DNA of 64,000 nucleotides. Origin: Paroceanicella profunda. Its GTDB lineage: Bacteria > Pseudomonadota > Alphaproteobacteria > Rhodobacterales > Rhodobacteraceae. Under the pieces are notes generated by a model. It searched no databases. It was given only the letters and a program-made list of their open reading frames with translations, and was not told where the DNA came from. Where the stretch lies: NCBI RefSeq assembly GCF_005887635.2, contig NZ_CP040818.1, positions 1-64,000 of the forward strand. The letters run 5' to 3'. This document shows positions 1 through 10,851 of the stretch, in pieces. Every line of letters starts with the position of its first letter. The stretch's first letter is position 1. Both the position numbers and the translations under genes were made by a program.

Positions 1-100
1 GAGTTGACGCCTCCCAACGCGTAGCGGATGACCCGGAGCGCCGCTCCGGACAGTGATATTTTCTTCGGTCGGGGGTGTTGACGTGCAGGGGACAGCGAGA

Positions 101-1552
101 ATGATGGAGCAGGAGGCAACCGTCTGGAGCAGGATCTGCGGTCCGCTCGAGGCTGCGATCGGCCGGGATGCCTTCACGGCCTGGATCGCCCCGCTCCGCT
201 TCCGCTCTGCCGAGAACGGCGTGGCGCAGTTCGGTGTTCCCACCACCTTCTTCGGCAACTGGGTGGAGCGGAACTACCGCGACATCATCGTGGGACTGAT
301 GACCTCCGAGGGCGTTCCCGTCGACCGGCTGAGCTTCGACATCATCGGCAACGCCCGCCCTGCCCCGGTGCCGGCCGCGCTCTCCAACGGCTATGGCGCG
401 CCCGCCCCGCAGCCCCAGCCGACCCCGGTCCAGCGGCATGCCCCTGCCCTGTCGCGCGCGCCGGAGCAGGCAGCCCCCCCGCCGGCCGCCGCCGCGGCGC
501 CGGAGCCGGAGCTGCCCGGCTCGCCGCTCGACCCGCGCTACAACTTCGACAATTTCGTGGTGGGCAAGCCCAACGAGCTCGCCCATGCCGCCGCGCGCCG
601 CGTGGCCGAGGGCGGCCCGGTGAGCTTCAACCCGCTGTTCCTCTATGGCGGCGTGGGCCTGGGCAAGACCCACCTCATGCACGCCATCGCGCTGGAGTAT
701 CAGCGCCAGTTCCCCGGCAAGAAGGTGCTCTACCTCTCCGCCGAGCACTTCATGTACAAGTTCGTGCAGTCCCTGCGCTTCAAGGACACGCTGAGCTTCA
801 AGCAGATCTTCCGCTCCGTCGACGTGCTGATGGTCGACGACGTGCAGTTCATCTCCGGCAAGGGCTCCACCCAGGAGGAGTTCTTCCACACGTTCAACGC
901 CCTCGTGGAGCAGCGCAAGCAGGTGGTGATCTCCGCCGACCGCGCGCCCGGCGAGATCGACGGGCTGGAGGACCGCATCCGCTCGCGCCTGCAGTGGGGC
1001 CTGGTGGTCGACGTGCACCCCACGGACTACGAGCTGCGCCTGGGCATCCTGCAGTCCAAGGCCGAGACGCACTTCGCCGCCCAGCCGGATGTGCAGCTCG
1101 CCTCCGGGGTGATCGAGTTCCTCGCGCACCGCATCTCCTCCAACGTGCGTATCCTGGAGGGCGCGCTCACGCGGCTCTTCGCCTTCGCCGGGCTGGTGGG
1201 GCGGCGCATCGACCTCGACATGGTTCAGGAGTGCCTGGCCGACACGCTGCGCGCCTCGGACCGCAAGGTCACCATCGACGAGATCATCCGCAAGGTGGCC
1301 GAGCACTACAACCTGAAGATCAACGACCTGCTCTCCGCCCGGCGCGCCCGCTCCGTGGCCCGGCCGCGGCAGATCGCGATGTTCCTCGCGAAGTCGCTCA
1401 CCTCGAAGTCGCTGCCCGAGATCGGCCGGCGCTTCGGCGGGCGCGATCACACCACGGTGATCCACGCGCTGCGCAAGATCGAGGAACTGCGCCAGACCGA
1501 CAGCGGCCTCGCCGAGGACATCGAGCTGCTGCGCCGCATGCTGGAAGCCTGA
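101..1552 (+). CDS. dnaA: Chromosomal replication initiator DnaA
   Basis: Initiator that binds DnaA boxes at the origin and opens DNA; AAA+ ATPase acting with DnaN, RecF and GyrB encoded just downstream. Domain I is residues 1-80, followed by a Pro/Ala-rich domain II linker (about 90-140) and the AAA+ core with Walker A GGVGLGKT near 183 and Walker B VLMVDDVQF near 243. The C-terminal DNA-binding domain carries GRDHTTVIHALRKIE near 446. Length of 483 residues is normal for alphaproteobacteria. I chose ATG 101 because AGGGGA (87-92) lies 8 bases upstream; ATG 104 and an upstream GTG at 53 are alternatives, the latter adding 16 residues without homology. A TTGACG at 4-9 may be the -35 of its promoter, which is mostly outside the window. 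Confidence 0.98.
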   Translation: MMEQEATVWSRICGPLEAAIGRDAFTAWIAPLRFRSAENGVAQFGVPTTFFGNWVERNYRDIIVGLMTSEGVPVDRLSFDIIGNARPAPVPAALSNGYGAPAPQPQPTPVQRHAPALSRAPEQAAPPPAAAAAPEPELPGSPLDPRYNFDNFVVGKPNELAHAAARRVAEGGPVSFNPLFLYGGVGLGKTHLMHAIALEYQRQFPGKKVLYLSAEHFMYKFVQSLRFKDTLSFKQIFRSVDVLMVDDVQFISGKGSTQEEFFHTFNALVEQRKQVVISADRAPGEIDGLEDRIRSRLQWGLVVDVHPTDYELRLGILQSKAETHFAAQPDVQLASGVIEFLAHRISSNVRILEGALTRLFAFAGLVGRRIDLDMVQECLADTLRASDRKVTIDEIIRKVAEHYNLKINDLLSARRARSVARPRQIAMFLAKSLTSKSLPEIGRRFGGRDHTTVIHALRKIEELRQTDSGLAEDIELLRRMLEA

Positions 1553-1753
1553 GCGACCGGCCTCCCTCTCCCGCACTCCTGACACACCCCCCCCGGGCGT
1601 CCCGGGCATTGGCGGATGAAACGCCGGCCCGCGCGCGCCGTCTTGTACCCATCGCGCATCGCCGGCGGCAGCCGCCCCGCGGCGCTGCGGGCGCACCGTT
1701 TTCCCCCGTTCCGCCGCGCCGCCAGCGCATGCTGTGCCGCACGCTATAAGCGA

Positions 1754-1781
1754 TTGACCCTGCTCACGGTTCGGATAGTGT
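1754..1781 (+). promoter_or_regulatory. Possible dnaN promoter in the dnaA-dnaN gap
   Basis: TTGACC at 1754-1759 is followed after 16 bases by TAGTGT (1776-1781), about 55 bases before the dnaN start. The -10 match is weak, which is common in high-GC alphaproteobacterial promoters. The rest of the 284-base gap (1553-1836) shows no DnaA-box cluster, AT-rich unwinding element or gene. Confidence 0.35.
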
Positions 1782-1836
1782 CGCAGGCCCTGCCGGGCGT
1801 CCGGCAGCCACGTGATTACCGGAAGGCGAGGGGCAG

Positions 1837-2955
1837 ATGAAGGTCAGCATTGAACGCAGCGCACTGTTGAAGGCGATGGGCCGGGCTCAGGGTGTTGTCG
1901 AGCGGCGGACGACCATTCCGATCCTCTCCAACGTCCTGATCGAGGCCGAGGGCGCGGAAATCGCCTTCCGCGCCACGGATCTCGACATCGAGGTGCTCGA
2001 CCGCACCCCCGCCGTGGTCGAACGGGCCGGCGCCACAACCGTGGGCGCCCACACGCTGCACGAGATCGTGCGCAAGCTGCCCGACGGCGCGATGGTCGAG
2101 CTGCAGGATGACGGCACCGCGGGCCGGCTGGAAGTGCGCGCCGGGCGCAGCCAGTTCTCGCTGGCCACCCTGCCGAAGGAAGACTTCCCGGTGATGGCCT
2201 CCTCCGAGTATTCCTGCACCTTCACCTGCCCGGCGCCGGTGCTGCGGCGGCTGTTCGACAAGGCGAAATTCGCCATCTCCACCGAGGAAACCCGGTACTA
2301 CCTGAACGGCGTCTACATGCATGTGGCCGAGGCCGACGGCGGCCGGCGCCTGCGCTGCGTGGCCACCGACGGCCACCGCCTCGCGCGCATCGACGCCGAG
2401 GTTCCCCCGGGCGCCGAGGCGGCGCCGGGCGTGATCGTGCCGCGCAAGACCGTGGGTGAGCTGCGCAAGCTGCTCGATGACGACGAGGCGGAGATCACCG
2501 TCTCCGTTTCCGAGACGAAGATCCGCTTCGCCACGCCGGAGGTCTCGCTCACCTCCAAGGTGATCGACGGCTCCTTCCCGGACTACACACGGGTGATTCC
2601 GCAGGGCAACACCAAGCGGCTCGAGGTGGACGCCGCCGAGTTCGCCCAGGCGGTGGACCGGGTGTCGACCGTCTCCTCCGAGAAGTCCCGCGCCGTGAAG
2701 CTCTCGCTGGAGGAGGACCGGCTGACCCTCTCCGTGAACGCCCCCGACAGCGGTGCGGCCACCGAGGAGCTGGCCGTCGCCTATGCCGACGAGCCGCTCG
2801 ACATCGGGTTCAACGCGAAATACCTGCAGGAAATCGCCAGCCAGATCGACCGCGAGAACGCCGTCTTCATGTTCAACTCGATGAACGACCCCACGCTGGT
2901 GCGCGAGGGGGACGACGAGAGCGCCGTCTACGTGGTGATGCCGATGCGCGTCTGA
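1837..2955 (+). CDS. dnaN: DNA polymerase III beta sliding clamp DnaN
   Basis: Ring-shaped processivity clamp that tethers DNA polymerase III and serves as docking site for many replication and repair proteins. The 372-residue product has the standard bacterial length. It starts MKVSIERSALLKAMGRAQGV with the usual RRTTIPILSNVLIEA stretch at about residues 23-37, contains the clamp-typical ATDGHRLA segment near 178-185, and ends VYVVMPMRV, the conserved VMPMR tail at the protein-binding cleft. ATG 1837 is preceded by GGCGAGGGGC. It lies between dnaA and recF as in most bacteria and can be co-transcribed with recF, 121 bases downstream. Confidence 0.98.
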   Translation: MKVSIERSALLKAMGRAQGVVERRTTIPILSNVLIEAEGAEIAFRATDLDIEVLDRTPAVVERAGATTVGAHTLHEIVRKLPDGAMVELQDDGTAGRLEVRAGRSQFSLATLPKEDFPVMASSEYSCTFTCPAPVLRRLFDKAKFAISTEETRYYLNGVYMHVAEADGGRRLRCVATDGHRLARIDAEVPPGAEAAPGVIVPRKTVGELRKLLDDDEAEITVSVSETKIRFATPEVSLTSKVIDGSFPDYTRVIPQGNTKRLEVDAAEFAQAVDRVSTVSSEKSRAVKLSLEEDRLTLSVNAPDSGAATEELAVAYADEPLDIGFNAKYLQEIASQIDRENAVFMFNSMNDPTLVREGDDESAVYVVMPMRV

Positions 2956-3076
2956 GGCGCGCCCCGCCCCCGATGATGGACCGGCCCGGCCCCCCGGACC
3001 GCTCCGCCCCGGCCGCCCCGCCGGCCCCGCACCGGCCCTTCGGCCCCCGGCCGCCCCGGGAGACAAGGCCTGCGCC

Positions 3077-4174
3077 ATGACCGCCCTCACCCGCCTCACC
3101 CTGTCGCAGTTCCGCTCGCACCCGCGCAGCGTGATCGAGACCGATGGTCGGCCGGTGGCGCTGTTCGGCCCGAACGGCGCCGGCAAGACCAATGTCCTCG
3201 AAGCCGTGTCCATGCTCTCTCCCGGCCGCGGCCTGCGTCGGGCGGCGGCGGAGGACATGGCCCGCCGCGCCGCCGGCATCGGCTGGAAGGTCACCGCGGA
3301 GCTGTCCCTGCCCGGCAATGCCCATGCCCTCGCCACATGGTCGCAGGGCGGCAGCCGGGAGGTGGAGATCGACGGCAAGCCCCAGCCGCAGGTGGCCCTG
3401 GCCCGGCTGCTGCGCGTGATCTGGCTCACCCCGGCGATGGACCGGCTGTGGACCGAGGGCGCCTCCGAGCGCCGCCGCTTCCTTGACCGGGTGACCATGA
3501 GCTTCCTGCCCGCCCATGCCGAGGCGACGCTCGCCTACGAGAAGGCGATGCGCGAGCGCAACCGGCTGCTGAAGGACCAGGTGCGCGACGCGCGCTGGTA
3601 CGAGGCGCTGGAGGCCCAGATGGCCCGCGCCGGGGCGCTGATCGCCGCGAACCGGCTCTCCGCGCTCGGCCGGCTCTCCGCCGCGCAGGACGGGGCGGAG
3701 ACCGCCTTCCCCCGCGCCACGCTCGGGCTGGCGGAGCCGGACGCGCCCCTGCCGGGCGGCGAACCCGCCCTGCGCGAGGCCCTCGCCGTCGGCCGCGCGC
3801 GCGACATGGCCGCCGGGCGCAGCCTCATCGGCCCGCACCGAACCGACCTCACCGCACTCTACGCGGAGAAGGGCGTGGAGGCCCGGCTGTGCTCCACCGG
3901 CGAGCAGAAGGCCCTGCTGGTGTCGCTGGTGCTGGCCAACGCGCGGGCGCTGGCGGCCGACGAGGGTCCGCCGCTCCTGCTGCTGGACGAGGTGGCCGCC
4001 CATCTCGACGCCGCCCGGCGCGCGGCCCTCCACGACGAGATCGCGGCCCTCGGCGCCCAGGCCTGGATGACCGGCACCGGCCCGGAACTTTTCTCCACGC
4101 TGGGCGACCGGGCGATGGCCCTGCGCGTGAGCGAGACGGACGGCATCTCCCATCTCGCCCCGGCCACCCTCTGA
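3077..4174 (+). CDS. recF: DNA replication and repair protein RecF
   Basis: SMC/ABC-type ATPase that helps load RecA at single-strand gaps and stalled forks. Walker A GPNGAGKT is at residues 31-38, an ABC-signature-like STGEQKALL at about 273-281, and Walker B LLLLDEVAAHLD at about 300-311. The length (365 residues) is that of the family. ATG 3077 follows GGGAGACAAGGCC with a usable Shine-Dalgarno. The preceding 121 bases are almost pure G+C and hold no recognisable site. The gene is third in the dnaA-dnaN-recF order; it is followed directly by a 17-bp repeat array rather than by gyrB. Confidence 0.96.
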   Translation: MTALTRLTLSQFRSHPRSVIETDGRPVALFGPNGAGKTNVLEAVSMLSPGRGLRRAAAEDMARRAAGIGWKVTAELSLPGNAHALATWSQGGSREVEIDGKPQPQVALARLLRVIWLTPAMDRLWTEGASERRRFLDRVTMSFLPAHAEATLAYEKAMRERNRLLKDQVRDARWYEALEAQMARAGALIAANRLSALGRLSAAQDGAETAFPRATLGLAEPDAPLPGGEPALREALAVGRARDMAAGRSLIGPHRTDLTALYAEKGVEARLCSTGEQKALLVSLVLANARALAADEGPPLLLLDEVAAHLDAARRAALHDEIAALGAQAWMTGTGPELFSTLGDRAMALRVSETDGISHLAPATL

Positions 4175-4194
4175 GCCCGGGCCGCCGGGCATCA

Positions 4195-4313
4195 GTCGCG
4201 CCCGGCCTTCCGCCGCGGTCGGCCTTCGATCGCGCCCGACCTGCCGTCATGCCCGGCCTGCCGTCGCACCCGGCCCTCCGCCGCGCCCGGCCTTACGTCG
4301 CGCCCGGCCGTGC
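4195..4313. repeat. 17-bp degenerate tandem repeat, 7 units, 3' of recF
   Basis: Seven consecutive units of the pattern GTCGCGCCCGGCCTTCC, each 17 bases with 1-5 substitutions, begin 21 bases after the recF stop. No unit is shared with the other arrays of the window. The array carries no convincing reading frame of its own. Confidence 0.8.
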
Positions 4314-4464
4314 AGCACGCTGCGTCGCGTCGATGGCGGCGGTCCGGGTTCCCGGCATTTCCGGAGCACGCGCGCGGGCGCGCGGGGATGCACTCCCCAT
4401 GTCCGCCCGTGGCGATTTCTTGCGAACAGGGGCCATGCGGGGCGCCCCGGGCGCCCTGCAGCCC

Positions 4465-4493
4465 TTGCCCGCGGGCGCGCGCGTACCGATATT
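4465..4493 (+). promoter_or_regulatory. Promoter abutting the VOC gene start
   Basis: TTGCCC (4465-4470), a 17-base spacer and GATATT (4488-4493). A start point 6-7 bases after the -10 would fall on or beside ATG 4500, so the transcript may be leaderless or nearly so. Confidence 0.4.
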
Positions 4494-4499
4494 GAAGGA

Positions 4500-4925
4500 A
4501 TGGATGCACGCATCACACTCGTCACGCTCGGCGTGGCCGATCTCCCGCGGGCGGAGGCGTTCTACGGCCGGCTGGGCTGGGTGCCCTCGGGGCAGAGCCA
4601 GGAGGGCGTGCGCTTCTACCAGATGAACGGCCTCGTGCTGGCGCTCTTCGGGCTGGCGGACCTCGCCGCGGACCAGGGACGCCCCGATGCGAGATTGGGC
4701 ACCGGCGCGATGACCCTCGCGCAGAACCACCCCGACATCGCCGCGGTGGACCGGGCCTGGGAGGCGGCCATGGCGGCCGGCGCCACCCCGCTCAAGCCCC
4801 CGGCCGCCGTGGCCTGGGGCGGCTATTCCGGCTATTTCGCCGACCCGGACGGCCATGTCTGGGAGCTGGCGATGAACCCGTTCTGGCCGCTTTCCCCCGA
4901 TGGCGGACTGACCCTGCCGAATTGA
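4500..4925 (+). CDS. VOC (glyoxalase/bleomycin-resistance) family protein
   Basis: Small metal-dependent or binding protein of the vicinal oxygen chelate fold; substrate unknown. The 141 residues contain two beta-alpha-beta-beta-beta halves: LVTLGVADLPRAEAFYGRLGW (N-terminal half, residues 7-27) and the closing motif GYSGYFADPDGHVWELA near 115-131, in which the last Glu is a usual metal ligand. It sits between recF and gyrB in the same direction. The purine-rich AGGA directly abuts ATG 4500, too close for normal Shine-Dalgarno spacing, and a promoter-like element ends 7 bases upstream, so leaderless translation is possible. No nearer in-frame ATG with better spacing was seen. Confidence 0.88.
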   Translation: MDARITLVTLGVADLPRAEAFYGRLGWVPSGQSQEGVRFYQMNGLVLALFGLADLAADQGRPDARLGTGAMTLAQNHPDIAAVDRAWEAAMAAGATPLKPPAAVAWGGYSGYFADPDGHVWELAMNPFWPLSPDGGLTLPN

Positions 4926-4969
4926 GGGAAAAAACCCGTCTCCGGGCCGATTCCCCCCCCCCCGTGCGC

Positions 4970-7440
<2,471 letters not shown>

Positions 7441-7447
7441 TCCCCCT

Positions 7448-7483
7448 CGCGATGCCTCGCTTCGGGCGGGGCATCGCGCTTTT
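7448..7483 (+). terminator. Hairpin terminator after gyrB
   Basis: CGCGATGCC (7448-7456) pairs with GGCATCGCG (7470-7478); four further inner pairs close on a TTCGG loop, and CTTTTG follows. It ends the replication block; the next gene converges from the right. Confidence 0.75.
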
Positions 7484-7675
7484 GCCCGCGCCTGCAAAGC
7501 GGTACGGGCTCCGGCCAGCCCACCCTGCCGGCCAGAGCGGGGGACATGGCAGCGGCCCCTCCGCAGGACACAATCGACGGCGCGGCGCCTGTCGCGGAGA
7601 GGTTCGGCGCGGCGGTGCAGCGTCCCGCTCCGCGGTGACGTCACCGCGCCCGGCCGCCCCGGTTTCCCGCGCCCC

Positions 7676-8305
7676 TCACCCTGCGTCCGACAGGATTTCC
7701 GCCACCCCGGGCAGGCCCGCCATGCGCGCCCACCACTGCGCCAGCGCCGGGCGCGCGGGGAGCATCCGCCGGCCCTCCGGCGTCTTCAGGAAATAGTCGA
7801 TCATCGGCAGGAGGTGGAAGTCCGCGAGCCCCGGTCGCGCCGCGCCGAAGCCGGGGCCGATGAGGGCGCAGAGCGCGTCAAGGCAGGTCTCCGCCCGGGG
7901 CGTCGCGGCGGCGATGACGGCGAGATCCGGCGCCGGCCGGCTGCGCGGCACGTAGATCTGCCACACCAGGCAGGGGTAGACGTAACTGTCGGCCAGGCCG
8001 ATCGCCTGCGCCATCCGCGCCCGGGCCAGGGGGGTGTCGGGCTGCAGCGCCGGCCCGGGGAAGGCCTCGTCGAGATAGCGGGTGATGGCGGCGGTCTCGT
8101 AGAGCACCACGGCGCCATGGCTGAGCGCCGGGATGCGCCCGAACGGCTGGCGCGAGAGGTGTTCCGCCGGCGGGCCGCCCGGCGCGAAGGCATCCACCGG
8201 GTCCACCCGGCAGGCCAGACCCTTCGCCGCCAGCACCAGCCGCACGATGCGCACATAGACGCTCCAGGGCGCGCCGTGCAGGATGAGCCCGGTATCCGAC
8301 GGCAT
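7676..8305 (-). CDS. Glutathione S-transferase family protein
   Basis: Soluble enzyme expected to conjugate or reduce electrophiles with glutathione; substrate unknown. The N-terminal thioredoxin-like domain (about 1-85) begins LILHGAPWSVYVRIVRLVLAA, with Ser13-15 region in the place of the catalytic Ser/Cys, and carries the glutathione-contact segment GRIPALSHGAVVLYETAAITRYLDEAF (about 56-82, with cis-Pro and the E-T/S pair). The C-terminal half is all-helical with PGLADFHLLPMIDYF, the usual helix N-cap. Length 209 is typical. The minus-strand ATG at 8305 is preceded by GGAGG with 9-base spacing. It is divergent from the ndh gene across 259 bases and convergent with gyrB. Confidence 0.9.
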   Translation of the reverse strand: MPSDTGLILHGAPWSVYVRIVRLVLAAKGLACRVDPVDAFAPGGPPAEHLSRQPFGRIPALSHGAVVLYETAAITRYLDEAFPGPALQPDTPLARARMAQAIGLADSYVYPCLVWQIYVPRSRPAPDLAVIAAATPRAETCLDALCALIGPGFGAARPGLADFHLLPMIDYFLKTPEGRRMLPARPALAQWWARMAGLPGVAEILSDAG

Positions 8306-8564
8306 GCAGAACTGCCTCCAAAGTGCTTGCGCCCGTTGGCGGAACCGTAAGCGCCGGCCGGCGCCCCGTCATGCGGAAAAAGCAGGGCTCCCCCACCTTG
8401 CCAACCGCTTCGCGCAGCCCGACATAGGGGGAACGCGACCGGCGCGCAGCGCGCGCTCAGGCGGCTCCACCGCCTGCGACACCGGTTCCGCGGTGTGACG
8501 GACCGGGGATGCCGCCCGCACGGGCAGCCCCCCTCCGGCTTCCGATGACGACAAGGAGAGCCCC

Positions 8565-9914
8565 ATGTCCATCCAGACACCATCCGCCGCCAGCCCCTTG
8601 CAGCCCCGCCCCGGGCCGGGCGGAAAGCACCGCGTGGTGATCGTCGGCGGTGGTTTCGGCGGGCTGGAGACGGCGAAGCGCCTCAGGGGCGCGGATGTGG
8701 AGATCACGCTCGTCGACCAGCGCAATCACCACATCTTCCAGCCGCTGCTCTATCAGGTGGCGACGGCCTCGCTCGCCACATCCGAAGTGGCCTGGCCGAT
8801 CCGCGGCATCCTGCGCGGGCGCGAGGACGTGCGCGTGCTGCTCGGCACCGTGAACGGGGTGGACACCGCCTCGCGCCGGGTGCTGCTCGCGGACGGCGAC
8901 AGCCTGCCCTATGACACGCTCGTGCTCGCCACCGGCGCGCGCCACGCCTATTTCGGCCATGACGAGTGGGAGGACGCCGCCCCCGGCCTGAAAACCATCG
9001 AGGACGCCACCCTTCTGCGCCGCCGCATCCTGCTTGCCTTCGAGCAGGCGGAGCGCGAGCCGGACCCGGCCCGCCGCGACGCCCTGCTCACCTTCGTGGT
9101 GGTGGGCGCCGGGCCGACGGGGGTGGAGATGGCCGGCACCATCGCCGAGCTTGCGCATGTGACACTGGCGCCGGAGTTCCGCAGCATCGACACGCGCAAG
9201 GCCCGGGTGCTGCTGATCGAGGCCGGGCCGCGGGTGCTGGGCGGCTATCACGAGAGCCTGTCGGCCTACGCGCAGGCGGAGCTGGAACGGCTGGGGGTGG
9301 AGGTGTCGCTCGGCCAGCCGGTGACCGAATGCACCCGCGACCACGTGGTGTTCGGCGGCACGACCCTGCCCGCGCGCACGATGATCTGGGCGGCGGGGGT
9401 GCGGGCCTCTCCTGCCGCGGAATGGCTGGGCGCCCCGGCGGACCGCGCCGGCCGGCTGGAGGTGGCGCCCGACCTCACCGTGCCCGGCCACCCGGAGATC
9501 TTCGCCATCGGCGATACGGTCTCGGTGGCGCGCGCCGACGGCCGGCCGGTGCCCGGCATCGCCCCGGCGGCGAAACAGGGCGGGCGCCACGTGGCCGCCA
9601 CCATCCGCGCCCGGCTGGCGGGCCGCGACGCGCCGCGCTTTCGCTACATCCACCAGGGCAGCCTGGCCCAGATCGGCAAGCGCAAGGCGGTGATCGACTT
9701 CGGGCGCATCCGCCTGCGCGGCGCCATCGCCTGGTGGATCTGGGGCATTGCGCATATCTTCTTCCTGATCGGCATGCGCACCCGGCTGGCGGTGGCGGTG
9801 AACTGGCTGTGGATCCACACCCGCAACCAGCGCAGCGCCCGGCTGATCACCCAGGGCGAGGCGCAGGCCCCCGGCGACCGCCCCTCCGGCACCCTGCGCG
9901 CCGACGCCGCCTGA
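8565..9914 (+). CDS. ndh: Type II NADH dehydrogenase (NDH-2)
   Basis: Single-subunit flavoprotein that passes electrons from NADH to quinone without pumping protons. FAD-binding VVIVGGGFGGLETAKRL is at about 22-38, the NAD-binding Rossmann motif TFVVVGAGPTGVEMAG at about 175-190, and FAIGDT with PGIAPAAKQGGRHVA near 312-348 is the FAD/quinone-side signature of the family. Membrane attachment is by the C-terminal hydrophobic stretch WWIWGIAHIFFLIGMRTRL near 389-407 and WLWIHTRNQRSARLI after it. The 449 residues fit the family. ATG 8565 follows AAGGAGAGCCCC. A possible promoter with TTGCCA (8398-8403) is weak. A 13-bp GC hairpin follows the stop. Confidence 0.93.
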   Translation: MSIQTPSAASPLQPRPGPGGKHRVVIVGGGFGGLETAKRLRGADVEITLVDQRNHHIFQPLLYQVATASLATSEVAWPIRGILRGREDVRVLLGTVNGVDTASRRVLLADGDSLPYDTLVLATGARHAYFGHDEWEDAAPGLKTIEDATLLRRRILLAFEQAEREPDPARRDALLTFVVVGAGPTGVEMAGTIAELAHVTLAPEFRSIDTRKARVLLIEAGPRVLGGYHESLSAYAQAELERLGVEVSLGQPVTECTRDHVVFGGTTLPARTMIWAAGVRASPAAEWLGAPADRAGRLEVAPDLTVPGHPEIFAIGDTVSVARADGRPVPGIAPAAKQGGRHVAATIRARLAGRDAPRFRYIHQGSLAQIGKRKAVIDFGRIRLRGAIAWWIWGIAHIFFLIGMRTRLAVAVNWLWIHTRNQRSARLITQGEAQAPGDRPSGTLRADAA

Positions 9915-9940
9915 GCAGGCACATGTCCGATACGCATCCA

Positions 9941-9971
9941 CACCGCCCGGGGCCGAATGCCCCGGGCGGTG
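9941..9971 (+). terminator. 13-bp GC hairpin after ndh
   Basis: CACCGCCCGGGGC (9941-9953) is a perfect inverted repeat of 9959-9971 with a 5-base loop CGAAT. There is no T tract, so it may slow or end transcription without being a canonical intrinsic terminator. Confidence 0.55.
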
Positions 9972-10072
9972 GCGCGAGTTGGAGCCCGATTCCCGGGCAG
10001 TATGCACGCCTTTCCCCCTACCCCGCCTGAAAGCGCGGCGGATACTGCTCAAAATGCCGGCAAGGCGACATA

Positions 10073-10117
10073 TTGCGCCGGTTGGTGGCGAAAATATTTT
10101 ACACATGAAGGTATACC
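10073..10117 (+). promoter_or_regulatory. Promoter and likely GntR operator of the TRAP operon
   Basis: TTGCGC (10073-10078), 16-base spacer, TATTTT (10095-10100) inside a rare AT-rich islet. GGTATACC, a perfect 8-bp palindrome at 10110-10117, covers the expected transcription start and ends 45 bases before the regulator gene. Short ATAC-centred palindromes are typical of GntR/FCD operators, so autoregulation is inferred. Confidence 0.5.
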
Positions 10118-10162
10118 GTGCACCGTGTCCCGAGCCACGCATCAGGACAGGGATGGCCGAGC

Positions 10163-10822
10163 ATGACCGACAGCGACCGCATCCAGCGCACCCCGCCGCT
10201 CGCCGACCAGGTGTACCGCGGCCTGCGCGAGCTGATGCGCGAGCACGCCTTCAAGCCCGGCGAGCGGCTGGTGGAGGCGAATCTCGCCCGCCGGCTGGAC
10301 GTCTCGCGCACGCCGGTGCGCGAGGCCCTGTCGCGGCTCGCCTCCGACGGGCTGGTGGAGTTCCAGGACGGCGGCGTGGCGGTGCTGCGCCTCACCCTCG
10401 AGGATGTGGAGGAGATCTTCGAGATCCGCCGCCTGCTGGAGCCCCCCGCCGCAGCCCAGGTGGCCCGCAGCCTCGGGCCGCAGGATAATGAGGCGTTCCG
10501 CGCCGCCCTCGCCCGGGCCGAAGCGGCGCGCAGCGTGATCGAATTCTCCGAGGCCAACATCGCCTTCCGTGGCCTCTGGGTGTCGCGCATCGCCAACCGG
10601 CGGCTGCGCAAGACCCTGCTGCGCTTCGACGACCAGGTGTCGCTGGTGCGCCGCACCACGCTGGTCGACCCGCGGGCGCGCAGCGTGGCGCTGGACGGGC
10701 TGCGCAGGCTCGCCACTGCCTTTCTCGCAGGCGACGCCGGGCGCGCCGCCGCCGAGATGGCGGAATTCGTCGACTCCGCCTTCGAGTTCTTCGAGGCGGC
10801 CTTCCCCGAAGACCGCCCCTGA
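10163..10822 (+). CDS. GntR family (FCD subfamily) transcriptional regulator
   Basis: Predicted ligand-responsive regulator of the following transporter and catabolic genes. The winged helix-turn-helix is residues 12-80 with the GntR hallmark RRLDVSRTPVREALSRLASDGLV. An all-helical C-terminal FCD-type domain (about 85-210) follows. In this domain the histidines that normally bind metal are replaced: the usual D-x-x-FH helix reads NIAFRGLW, and the later two His positions are also non-His, so the effector pocket is probably metal-free. ATG 10163 follows ACAGGGA; an upstream GTG at 10118 would place the start over the operator. The gene is 29 bases from dctP in the same direction, so it is likely the first gene of the operon. 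Confidence 0.92.
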   Translation: MTDSDRIQRTPPLADQVYRGLRELMREHAFKPGERLVEANLARRLDVSRTPVREALSRLASDGLVEFQDGGVAVLRLTLEDVEEIFEIRRLLEPPAAAQVARSLGPQDNEAFRAALARAEAARSVIEFSEANIAFRGLWVSRIANRRLRKTLLRFDDQVSLVRRTTLVDPRARSVALDGLRRLATAFLAGDAGRAAAEMAEFVDSAFEFFEAAFPEDRP

Positions 10823-10851
10823 CAATCAGACCAACAAGGAGAGGTAAGCCA

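Noticed and set aside
1553..1836. Origin of replication in the dnaA-dnaN gap
   Set aside because: No DnaA boxes and no AT-rich element could be found there.
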